Source: an uncultured Acidimicrobiia bacterium
GTDB lineage: Bacteria > Actinomycetota > Acidimicrobiia > Spongiisociales > JAENVV01
NCBI GenBank assembly: GCA_905480085.1
Contig: CAJQPD010000133.1
Location: forward strand, 1 to 8,020
DNA length: 8,020 bases
Reading direction: 5' to 3'
Positions 1-5,716 of the stretch are shown here, one piece after another; position 1 is the stretch's first letter, and each line of letters begins with the position of its first letter. Below the pieces are notes generated by a model that was given only the letters and a program-made list of their open reading frames with translations, was not told where the DNA came from and made no database searches. A program made the position numbers and the translations under genes.

Positions 1-375
1 CACAATGACCTGTTGGGTTCGGCTTTGCTTGATCTGGAGCAGGACTGCCACATACCAGGCAATGCCTGCATCAACCGCGATGTGCGTAAACAACCAACCA
101 AGGCTGCGAGTCGTGAGGGCAAGGATGAGCGACATGCCGGCCGCCATGGCCAGGGTGGCGAGAGTGCGGCGTCGCCGGGCGAGGACCGCGGTGCGGCTCA
201 TCGCGACACCGACTGGCTGGCCTTCGGTTTGCACGGTATTCAAGCGAGCTGCAATTCGACTGTATTCAGCCGTCGAAGCAAGCGGGGTCTCGCGCCGTGA
301 ATTAAGAATTGGTGGGACGAGGTAGATCGCCCACACGCCACCGATGACGAGCAAAAAAATGAGAATGGAATCCAT
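1..375 (-). CDS. sepX: SepX/GlpR-like membrane division protein, N-terminal part (runs off the left edge)
   Basis: An open frame of 125 codons with no stop runs from an ATG at 375 to the left edge. A GGAGGT ribosome binding site lies 11 nt before the ATG. The product starts with a hydrophobic segment (residues about 4-22) ending in VWAIYLVPPIL, then an Arg-rich turn and a STAEYSRIAARL stretch. An RRRR cluster (residues 67-70) follows, with two further hydrophobic segments (about 72-85 and 98-112). This arrangement (W-A-x-YLVP near the N-terminus, S-T-x-x-x-S/F, then paired membrane helices after basic residues) is what I know from the actinobacterial SepX/GlpR family, including mycobacterial Rv0996. 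Gene order supports it: in actinobacteria the family sits downstream of galU and moeA, often with a rimJ-type acetyltransferase between, absent here. Known role: SepX acts in Streptomyces cell division; corynebacterial GlpR is the membrane receptor of the MoeA-like protein Glp. The assignment comes from remembered motifs, not a search, and the C-terminal region is unseen. Confidence 0.72.
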   Translation of the reverse strand, partial: MDSILIFLLVIGGVWAIYLVPPILNSRRETPLASTAEYSRIAARLNTVQTEGQPVGVAMSRTAVLARRRRTLATLAMAAGMSLILALTTRSLGWLFTHIAVDAGIAWYVAVLLQIKQSRTQQVIV

Positions 376-405
376 GCGCCCTTAGTACCTCCGCCAGGTC
401 AAGTC

Positions 406-434
406 ACAATAGCCAGAACTTTTACCCTGTCCAA
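406..434 (-). promoter_or_regulatory. Candidate promoter of the SepX/GlpR-like gene
   Basis: Read on the minus strand, TTGGAC (434-429) is followed after exactly 17 nt by TATTGT (411-406). Initiation would fall near 399, giving a leader of about 24 nt that contains the GGAGGT site. The 67-nt gap after mog is the only real gap in this minus-strand series, so separate or extra transcription of the membrane protein gene is plausible. The match is by eye only. Confidence 0.35.
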
Positions 435-442
435 ACAGTCAA

Positions 443-925
443 TCAGTGTTCCGTCTCGGCAGACCGCACCAACTCGACCGCGTGGCGCAGTGCCAGACGA
501 ACAACACTAAGTGATTCTTTGACTCCGGACACGGATCCAGGCAGATTCAGGATCAACGTTCTGCCGGCCATCCCACAGACCCCTCGTGACAACATCCCGT
601 GTGGGTTGGTCCCGAAGGTTGCGGATCGCATGGCCTCGGCGAGTCCCGGTGCCAGACGTTCGACCACCCTGAGGGTGCCTTCCGGGGTCAGATCGCGAGG
701 GCTCATGCCGGTACCACCGGTTGTCACGACAATGGCCGGATCAGTTTGCAGGGCTAGCCGAATCGCCCCCTCAACTTCACCAACCCCGTCGGGGGTCACG
801 ACCAGGGAACACCGAAACCCCAGCTCTTCGAGGATCTCAACGGCAGTCGGGCCTGAGCGATCTTCGCTCTGGCCCTGGCTGACCCGGTCGCTGACCGTGA
901 TGACTACCCCGCGGTACGCGTCCAC
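443..925 (-). CDS. mog: Molybdopterin adenylyltransferase (MogA/MoaB family)
   Basis: This protein of 160 residues activates molybdopterin with ATP to adenylylated molybdopterin, the step before molybdate insertion by MoeA; it is cytoplasmic. The single MoCF-binding domain fills the protein. VVITVSDR (residues 7-14) forms the first strand, TTGGTGMSPRDLTPE (68-82) is the phosphate and substrate loop of the family, and LNLPGSVSGVKES (126-138) is the C-terminal signature. Length is normal. The start is a GTG at 925, inside the last codons of moaC (22-nt overlap), with a GGGAGG site 12 nt before it, so translation is probably coupled to moaC. The family includes MogA and MoaB, which cannot be separated by eye. 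It is the last gene of the overlapping operon. Confidence 0.93.
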   Translation of the reverse strand: MDAYRGVVITVSDRVSQGQSEDRSGPTAVEILEELGFRCSLVVTPDGVGEVEGAIRLALQTDPAIVVTTGGTGMSPRDLTPEGTLRVVERLAPGLAEAMRSATFGTNPHGMLSRGVCGMAGRTLILNLPGSVSGVKESLSVVRLALRHAVELVRSAETEH

Positions 926-1383
926 GTTCCCGACTTTCCTCCCGATTTGGCCAGCAACCGCACCGGACCGATCTCAACGGAGCGCTCGACACCCTTGACC
1001 ATGTCGTACATCGTCAGCGCACCAACCATGGCACCGGTCATCGCCTCCATTTCGACACCGGTCTGACCGGTGCTCTTGGCGGTGACGACAATCCGGGCCC
1101 CGGTCGCAATTCGTTCGATGTCGATGGCAACCGTGGTCAAGGCAACGGGGTGACAGAGCGGGATGAGATCCGGGGTGCGCTTGGCTCCCATGATGGCCGC
1201 CACCCGAACGGTCGCCAGGGCATCACCTTTCGGAAGACCGTCACCGAATAACAGGTCGGCGGTGCCGTTCGCCATCAGGACGATCGCCTCGGCAACTGCC
1301 GCCCGATCAGTCGACTTCTTGGATGAGACATCAACCATGTGGACGTCACCAGAGTCTGTGAGATGTGATAGTTCATTGCCCAT
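904..1383 (-). CDS. moaC: Cyclic pyranopterin monophosphate synthase MoaC
   Basis: MoaC converts the 3',8-cyclo-GTP made by MoaA into cyclic pyranopterin monophosphate, the first stable intermediate of molybdenum-cofactor synthesis. The 159 residues carry the whole family pattern: MVDVSSK (16-22), LIPLCHP (73-79), TGVEMEAM (108-115), YDMVKGVE (126-133) and LLAKSGGKSG (143-152). D127, K130 and K146 align with the catalytic D128, K131 and K147 of E. coli MoaC, so the enzyme should be active. The ATG at 1383 has a near-perfect GAGGAGGT site (1396-1389) 5 nt before it, lying inside the last codons of moeA; the genes overlap by 11 nt. No moaA, moaD or moaE is in the window, so the rest of the pathway must be elsewhere. 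Confidence 0.96.
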   Translation of the reverse strand: MGNELSHLTDSGDVHMVDVSSKKSTDRAAVAEAIVLMANGTADLLFGDGLPKGDALATVRVAAIMGAKRTPDLIPLCHPVALTTVAIDIERIATGARIVVTAKSTGQTGVEMEAMTGAMVGALTMYDMVKGVERSVEIGPVRLLAKSGGKSGTWTRTAG

Positions 1384-2611
1384 CGGCTACCTCCTCAAAG
1401 GATCGGATTGATGGCCACCGAAACATCTCCAACTCGACGACTCCCCCATCGACAACCTCGGCCTGACCGAGCGGGACGACCGCGAATGCGTTACCGATGG
1501 CCAGCGCCGAAAGCACATTCGAAGCTTGTTCTCCCACGAGTCGAGCTTCCCAACCGCCGTCGACAAACGTAGCCACTACGCGCGAAAAAACGGTCTTGGC
1601 GGGATCGGTCAAGACTCCACCCATCAGCCTGCCGGTCACCCGAGGACGGAACAGGGCGCGATGGCCCATCATCTTCAACAACGCCGGGCGGGCGAACTGT
1701 TCGAAGGCCACCATCACCGAGACCGGATTGCCCGGCAGGCCAAACAGCGGCGTTCCCGCTACGTTGCCGAACGCGAAAGGTTTGGCCGGTTGCATCGCCA
1801 CCTTCCAGAATTCGACCGATCCGAGTTCACCGAGGATTTGTTTGACGAGGTCGTACTCCCCCATCGAGACACCTCCGGACGTGATGACCGCATCCGCCTG
1901 TGACGCTCCTTGCTCGATTCGATGCCGCAGCTCACGGGCGTCGTCGCCGACGATGCCGAGGTCAAGCACCGTGGCCCCGACCTCGGCAAGCAGCGCCTTG
2001 AGGAGCGGCCGATTGGTATCTCTGATCTGGGAGGGGCTCAATGTTTCAGCTTCGACTCCGACGACTTCATCCCCGGTCGACAAAACAGCCACGATGGGAC
2101 GCCTGCGAACCATCGGATGACCAACGCCCAGGGAGGCAAGTACCGCCAGGTGGGCGGGCGTGAGCGTGTCCCCGGCCTGGAAAACCGTGGATCCTGCGGC
2201 GAGGTCACCGCCGGCGCGCCGGATGGCCGTACCTCGATCCACCGCGACATTGATGGACACTTCATCTGCAATCTGGTTCGTGTCCTCAACCTTGACCACG
2301 GAGTCGGCTCCGTCAGGAATCGGTGCTCCGGTCATGACTTTGATGGCAGTGCCCGGTTCCACCGAAGCGGTTGCGACATGTCCGGCCGCAACATCCTCAA
2401 GTACCTTAAGCCGGACCGGTGCCCGACTCGTATCGACCGCCCGGACGGCATAGCCATCCATTGCCGAATTCGTGAACGGTGGCACGTCATGAAACGCCAC
2501 CACATCGACTGCCAGAGCCAATTGAAGTGCCTCGTCGAGGTCGACCTCGACTATCGGAAGTGGCGTTGCGGCCGCCAGAACGTCACGGCGGGCTTCTTCG
2601 AGGGGCCGCAT
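1373..2611 (-). CDS. moeA: Molybdopterin molybdenumtransferase MoeA (gephyrin/Glp family)
   Basis: This protein of 412 residues inserts molybdate into adenylylated molybdopterin. Visible motifs in order: PPFTNSAMDGYA (44-55), the N-terminal hallmark; MTGAPIPDGAD (93-103); STGDEV (178-183) and SGGVSMGEYDLVK (245-257) of the central MoCF domain; MQPAKPFAFG (273-282); GLPGNPVS (291-298); then the C-terminal beta domain (about 320-395). I chose the ATG at 2611 over a TTG one codon upstream: the ATG overlaps the galU stop as TGATG and has GGAG 7 nt before it. One small oddity is MQPAKP where E. coli MoeA has KPGKP, so the first lysine is Gln; the other catalytic motifs look intact. Neighbours moaC and mog argue for a true cofactor role, while the nearby SepX/GlpR-like gene raises a second, Glp-like division role (inference). 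Confidence 0.95.
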   Translation of the reverse strand: MRPLEEARRDVLAAATPLPIVEVDLDEALQLALAVDVVAFHDVPPFTNSAMDGYAVRAVDTSRAPVRLKVLEDVAAGHVATASVEPGTAIKVMTGAPIPDGADSVVKVEDTNQIADEVSINVAVDRGTAIRRAGGDLAAGSTVFQAGDTLTPAHLAVLASLGVGHPMVRRRPIVAVLSTGDEVVGVEAETLSPSQIRDTNRPLLKALLAEVGATVLDLGIVGDDARELRHRIEQGASQADAVITSGGVSMGEYDLVKQILGELGSVEFWKVAMQPAKPFAFGNVAGTPLFGLPGNPVSVMVAFEQFARPALLKMMGHRALFRPRVTGRLMGGVLTDPAKTVFSRVVATFVDGGWEARLVGEQASNVLSALAIGNAFAVVPLGQAEVVDGGVVELEMFRWPSIRSFEEVADGQ

Positions 2612-3420
2612 CAACCCACTCCATCGAGAAAGGCTCGATATTCCTTTCCGAACTCATCGGAGAGCAATCCCAACACCGTGGAAGCCTTGAGCAGATCGAG
2701 CGGATTGCCGACATCCAGCAAATCGTCCTCAAAAACGACCCCGCGGCATTGACCGGCCGAGGCCACGGCGTTGATCGCGTCGGTCAGTTGAATCTCGTCG
2801 CCATGGCCGGGTTTCAGAGCGGATAAATGATCAAAGACGTCAGGGCCAAACAGATATCGACCCACCAGCCAAAGATTGGAAGGCGCAGCCTCTCGCCCGG
2901 GTTTCTCCACAGCGGCGTCCATCTCGACGACTCCGTCGTCGAGGCTCCGGGACACACTGACGATTCCGTACCGGTCGTAGTAGTCCTCTACTCCCTCTTT
3001 GACGGCAACGGCTGACCCGCCGCCGGCGGCCTCTTCCAAACGTTGATAGAAGGATGCAGCCGGAGGGGCAATCATGTCGCCCAAGCCACAGAAGAACCGT
3101 CGATCTCCGACCGCTTCACGAGCGGTAAGCACGGCGTGTCCCAGCCCGTGAGGTTCCTCCTGGACGACCATTCGAATTCGCATGTTTTCGAGACCAGGCA
3201 ACGGCCCCTCGTCGATGAAATGATGCTCGATGTCGTTGGCTGCGTCGAGATTTACCACCAGCACGGCCTCGGTCACTCCAGCCCGGGCGGCCTCCTCAAC
3301 TGCATATTGGATCGTCGGGCGATCGATCACCGTAATAAGCGCCTTGGGGACCGATCGGGTGGCCGGACGCATCCGGGTTCCCCGGCCGGCGGCCGGGATG
3401 ACAACTACTTCGACACTCAT
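2611..3420 (-). CDS. galU: UTP-glucose-1-phosphate uridylyltransferase GalU
   Basis: GalU makes UDP-glucose from UTP and glucose 1-phosphate for cell-wall polysaccharides, glycolipids and trehalose. The 269 residues show the nucleotidyltransferase fold: PAAGRGTRMRPATRSVPKAL (residues 8-27) binds the nucleotide, EEPHGLGHAVL is the substrate loop of the family, GLGDM carries the metal-binding Asp, VEKPG holds the sugar-phosphate Lys, and GDEIQLTDAI is the late signature. The frame stays open upstream to 3819, but that part lies antisense-free inside plsY in another frame and has no family similarity. The ATG at 3420 starts exactly at the family motif and overlaps the plsY stop as ATGA. At 269 residues it is somewhat shorter than many actinobacterial homologues (about 300). 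A related sugar-nucleotide transferase such as RfbA is less likely given the GLGHAV and EIQLTDAI motifs. Confidence 0.92.
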   Translation of the reverse strand: MSVEVVVIPAAGRGTRMRPATRSVPKALITVIDRPTIQYAVEEAARAGVTEAVLVVNLDAANDIEHHFIDEGPLPGLENMRIRMVVQEEPHGLGHAVLTAREAVGDRRFFCGLGDMIAPPAASFYQRLEEAAGGGSAVAVKEGVEDYYDRYGIVSVSRSLDDGVVEMDAAVEKPGREAAPSNLWLVGRYLFGPDVFDHLSALKPGHGDEIQLTDAINAVASAGQCRGVVFEDDLLDVGNPLDLLKASTVLGLLSDEFGKEYRAFLDGVG

Positions 3421-4019
3421 ACCTCGACCACCTTGGCGTCTCCGCCGTTCAACATTCGGGCGATGTTGCCCTTGTGACGCCATACAATCAGAACCAGGGC
3501 TGCCCCGACCCAAACGAGAGTCGGCCACTCGACATTTCGTAAAAGAAGCATGGGAATCGACGCTACCACCACAACCAGTGAACCGATCGCAGCCACTTTG
3601 GTGAGTTTTACGAGAATCCCCCAGATGAGAAGCAGCAACAACGCGACAAGGGGGTCCGCCCAGATCACAACACCCAGCCCGGTGGCGATGCCTTTTCCGC
3701 CCTTGAAGTGATGAAACAGCGGGTAGCAGTGTCCAACCACCGCCATGAACCCCGCCCCGGCCACGAGGCCAGAGCTGAATAACCCTGATCCGGCCGGCGC
3801 CAACAGGTATCCGACCCAACCGGCCGCCAGGCCCTTGAGTAGATCTCCAGCCAAAACGGCCACGGCTGCGCCTTTGCCCATGGTTCGTAGTACGTTGGAC
3901 GTTCCAGGATTACCACTACCAACGGAATAGATATCCACGCCTTTGAGTTTGCCTATGAGGACAGCAAAATCAATGCTGCCAAATAGGTAGCCGGCGGCTA
4001 GGACTAGAACACTCGTCAT
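3417..4019 (-). CDS. plsY: Acyl-phosphate:glycerol-3-phosphate acyltransferase PlsY
   Basis: PlsY is an integral membrane enzyme that moves an acyl group from acyl-phosphate to glycerol 3-phosphate, giving lysophosphatidate, the first step of phospholipid synthesis. The 200 residues carry all three cytoplasmic motifs of the family: GSGNPGTSNVLRTMGK (34-49), GHCYPLFHHFKGGKGIATG (96-114) and RHKGNIARMLNG (181-192), separated by hydrophobic helices at about 4-22, 52-72, 82-100, 115-138 and 143-180. Length is usual. The ATG at 4019 has no ribosome binding site; a TAGACT box 7 nt upstream suggests a leaderless transcript. It heads the minus-strand operon and overlaps galU by 4 nt. In mycobacteria, as far as I recall, galU has no plsY before it, so this linkage is a local feature. 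Confidence 0.95.
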   Translation of the reverse strand: MTSVLVLAAGYLFGSIDFAVLIGKLKGVDIYSVGSGNPGTSNVLRTMGKGAAVAVLAGDLLKGLAAGWVGYLLAPAGSGLFSSGLVAGAGFMAVVGHCYPLFHHFKGGKGIATGLGVVIWADPLVALLLLLIWGILVKLTKVAAIGSLVVVVASIPMLLLRNVEWPTLVWVGAALVLIVWRHKGNIARMLNGGDAKVVEV

Positions 4020-4047
4020 TTGGCGAAGTCTAGGCAGCCAGTATGAT
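4020..4047 (+). promoter_or_regulatory. Candidate promoter of the FmdB-family gene
   Basis: TTGGCG (4020-4025) and TATGAT (4042-4047) are 16 nt apart, a good housekeeping-type promoter. Initiation would be near 4054, leaving a leader of about 19 nt with the AGAGGAAG ribosome binding site. The -35 box abuts the start codon of the divergent plsY gene. Confidence 0.5.
4027..4032 (-). promoter_or_regulatory. Candidate -10 box of a leaderless plsY operon promoter
   Basis: TAGACT on the minus strand lies 7 nt before the plsY ATG (4019), so transcription would begin at or next to the start codon. No ribosome binding site is present and no clear -35 box is seen, the best being TAACGG (4057-4052) at 19 nt. 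The TANNNT box at this distance is the known pattern of leaderless actinobacterial genes. Confidence 0.4.
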
Positions 4048-4072
4048 CCCCCCGTTACTGACAGAGGAAGTT

Positions 4073-4273
4073 ATGCCAACGTACGTCTATCGCTGCGGCG
4101 ACTGCGAACAAACCATTGAGGCCATGCAACGATTCTCGGACAGGCCCCTCCGCAAACACAAAGAATGCGGCGGATCACTCACCAAAGTGGTGCAGGCTGC
4201 CGGGGTCGTGTTCAAGGGCTCCGGTTATTACTCGACGGATTCGCGCACTCCCGACACCGTCTCCGACTCCTAG
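4073..4273 (+). CDS. Short FmdB/Ruc-family zinc-ribbon protein
   Basis: A protein of 66 residues starting MPTYVYRCGDC, the standard opening of FmdB-family zinc ribbons; VVFKGSGYYSTDSR (45-58) is the conserved end of the domain. Zinc ligands would be C8, C11 and C32, while the usual first Cys of the second pair is H29 (HKECGG for CPxCGG), giving a C-x-x-C plus H-x-x-C site. The start is the ATG at 4073, with AGAGGAAG just before it; an in-frame ATG at 4043 would add ten residues and lies in the promoter. Known of the family: mycobacterial Rv0991c (Ruc) is a redox-regulated chaperone with a zinc site of Cys residues and a disordered tail, encoded near galU; most members have no known function. 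Here the tail after residue 58 is only 8 residues, so Ruc-like activity is uncertain. Confidence 0.85.
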   Translation: MPTYVYRCGDCEQTIEAMQRFSDRPLRKHKECGGSLTKVVQAAGVVFKGSGYYSTDSRTPDTVSDS

Positions 4274-4306
4274 ACCGACCCCCTTCCCCCCGGGTTTCCG
4301 TTCCGA

Positions 4307-4312
4307 TACGGT
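4307..4312 (+). promoter_or_regulatory. Candidate -10 box for a leaderless SAF-domain gene
   Basis: TACGGT lies 6 nt before the ATG at 4319. The 45-nt gap after the FmdB gene is pyrimidine-rich and has no purine-rich ribosome binding site, so the gene is either read leaderless from here or translated weakly from the FmdB transcript. No -35 box is evident. Confidence 0.3.
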
Positions 4313-4318
4313 GCGCCT

Positions 4319-4852
4319 ATGCACTGGTTCGCTCCCCCACCGTGGATACGATGGTCAGTGTCCGTCGTGTTGGTCATCGCCGCCTTCGCAGTCGAGGTGG
4401 CCGGACCCAAAACGACCGGCCACTGGTTCGCGATATCTGACATCGAGGCAGGAACTCAACTACATCCCGACCTCTTCCGGTCAGTTCAAATACCATCAGG
4501 GCTACTCCCTGGCACTCAACCGGAGGGCTACGCCCGGGTGGAGATCCGGGAGGGTGATCCCCTCATCGCCGGCCAGGTGACCAGTCAACAGATCAGGGCG
4601 CCGGAAGGTTGGTGGGCGATTGAGTTGAGCGTTCCCGGGCACGTACGTCCCGGCCAGAACGTCCATCTGGTTCTGTTGTCGACCGACCCAACAACCATCG
4701 TGACCGGCATCACATTGACGGTCGAAACGAGAAGCGACGCCTTCGGCGGGGCTTCGGCTCTGGCCACGATCGCCATACCGGCCGAGGCGGCAGGGGATGT
4801 CGCCGTGGCTTCCGAAGCCGGAAAGGTAACCGTCCTCACAACGAACGACTGA
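4319..4852 (+). CDS. Membrane-anchored SAF-domain protein of unknown function
   Basis: A protein of 177 residues with a short N-terminal cytoplasmic stretch, one membrane helix (about 9-27) and an outer domain. Residues about 36-90 look like a SAF domain as in CpaB/RcpC and FlgA: an opening strand with DIEAGTQL, then D-L-F-R-x-V-x-I-P, then I-R-E-G-D-P-L. The remainder (about 95-175) is beta-rich, with PGHVRPGQNVHLVLL. The CpaB/RcpC family works in pilus assembly, but no tad/flp gene is in the window, so a pilus role is not supported. From memory, a single SAF protein next to an FmdB gene is common in actinobacteria; its role is unknown to me. It may be co-transcribed with the FmdB gene 45 nt upstream. 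No cysteine is present. Confidence 0.75.
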   Translation: MHWFAPPPWIRWSVSVVLVIAAFAVEVAGPKTTGHWFAISDIEAGTQLHPDLFRSVQIPSGLLPGTQPEGYARVEIREGDPLIAGQVTSQQIRAPEGWWAIELSVPGHVRPGQNVHLVLLSTDPTTIVTGITLTVETRSDAFGGASALATIAIPAEAAGDVAVASEAGKVTVLTTND

Positions 4853-4870
4853 GACGGCCCGCAAATGGCC

Positions 4871-4876
4871 TAACCT
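4871..4876 (+). promoter_or_regulatory. Candidate -10 box for a leaderless uppP
   Basis: TAACCT lies 7 nt before the GTG start of uppP (4884). The 31-nt gap after the SAF gene shows no ribosome binding site. This is the third TANNNT box at 6-7 nt from a start codon in the window, which makes chance less likely, though each match is weak alone. Confidence 0.35.
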
Positions 4877-4883
4877 CATCGCC

Positions 4884-5645
4884 GTGATTGAAGCCATCGT
4901 TTGGGGTCTCGTGCAGGGACTCACCGAGTTCTTACCCATCTCTTCTAGCGGTCACCTGGTTCTTATCCCTGAGCTTTTGGGAGCCGCTCCGCCAAGCTTG
5001 GCGGCGTCGGCAGTACTCCACCTCGGCACCTTGGCCGCTGTGATCGCCTACTACCGGCGAGATCTCCTCGGCTTGCGATCGTTCCGTCGCGATCCGATCG
5101 CTCGCCGTACGCTCATATTGCTGGGAGTTGGCAGCCTTCCGGCCGGGATCGGCTTCTTCGTGAGAAGCAGCATCGAGACACTCCAAGCCTCCACTACCGC
5201 CGTCTCGGTGGCCCTTATCGTGACCGGTCTGGTTCTCTGGTTCAGTGATCGATTCACACTCGGGAATCGGATGATCGCTTCCCTGAGATGGCCTGATGCG
5301 GTGGTTATCGGACTCGGTCAGGCAGTGGCACTCATCCCGGGTATTTCGCGTTCGGGAATGACGATTGCGGCTGGCGTGGGTCGCTCCATGGAACGGTCCG
5401 AAGCGGCCCGTTTCTCGTTCCTGCTTGGTATCCCCGCGATCGCCGCGGCCGGCACGCTAGAACTCGTCAACCTGGCGGGAAGCGGCACCGGCGTCGCTGG
5501 ATCGCTCTGGGTAGGCGTCGCCATGGCGGCACTTTCCGGGTATGCAGCCATAGCAATCCTGCTGCGGATATTCGTCAGGCGGGGAATGACACCATTCGCC
5601 CTGTACGCAGCGTTTGCCGGTATCGTCGGATTAGTGGTTCTATAG
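4884..5645 (+). CDS. uppP: Undecaprenyl-diphosphatase UppP (BacA)
   Basis: UppP removes a phosphate from undecaprenyl diphosphate at the outer face of the membrane, recycling the lipid carrier for peptidoglycan and other wall polymers; overproduction is known to give bacitracin resistance. The 253 residues show both active-site motifs: VQGLTEFLPISSSGHL (10-25), with Q11 and E15 as the (E/Q)xxxE pair and H24, and IPGISRSGMT (151-160), with R156. Hydrophobic helices fill most of the rest. Length is a little below the common 265-280, by short loops rather than truncation. The start is a GTG at 4884: the family motif follows at once and no better start lies upstream. It is 31 nt from the SAF gene. 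It is not related to PAP2-type phosphatases. Confidence 0.95.
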   Translation: MIEAIVWGLVQGLTEFLPISSSGHLVLIPELLGAAPPSLAASAVLHLGTLAAVIAYYRRDLLGLRSFRRDPIARRTLILLGVGSLPAGIGFFVRSSIETLQASTTAVSVALIVTGLVLWFSDRFTLGNRMIASLRWPDAVVIGLGQAVALIPGISRSGMTIAAGVGRSMERSEAARFSFLLGIPAIAAAGTLELVNLAGSGTGVAGSLWVGVAMAALSGYAAIAILLRIFVRRGMTPFALYAAFAGIVGLVVL

Positions 5646-5655
5646 GGGGACAAAC

Positions 5656-5680
5656 CTAAAAGAACTGACCGTTTTCTTAG
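5656..5680 (+). repeat. AT-rich inverted repeat upstream of htrA
   Basis: CTAAAAGAAC (5656-5665) and GTTTTCTTAG (5671-5680) can pair over 10 positions with one A-C mismatch and one G-U pair, around the loop TGACC. It lies 10 nt after the uppP stop and 36 nt before the htrA start, in the most AT-rich stretch of the region. There is no run of T after it, so an intrinsic terminator is less likely than an operator for htrA or chance. I see no convincing promoter in the 71-nt gap. Confidence 0.35.
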
Positions 5681-5716
5681 ATAGTTCACATCTCACATTC
5701 AGCGAGTGGAACAACA

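Noticed and set aside
5..325. Plus-strand frames of 106 and 95 codons at the left edge
   Set aside because: Both are antisense to the SepX/GlpR-like frame, are Arg- and Ala-rich, and show no domain or ribosome binding site.
1910..2752. Plus-strand frame of 280 codons opposite moeA and the end of galU
   Set aside because: It is a shadow of high-GC genes on the other strand; the product has low-complexity, shadow-like composition and no motif, and moeA is certain.
3421..3819. N-terminal extension of galU by 133 residues in the same open frame
   Set aside because: It overlaps plsY completely in another frame, is rich in Arg, Gly, Cys and His without any GalU similarity, and the family motif begins right after the ATG at 3420.
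4043..4072. Upstream ATG adding ten residues to the FmdB-family protein
   Set aside because: The family starts with MPTY at 4073, which has its own AGAGGAAG site, and the upstream ATG overlaps the TATGAT box.
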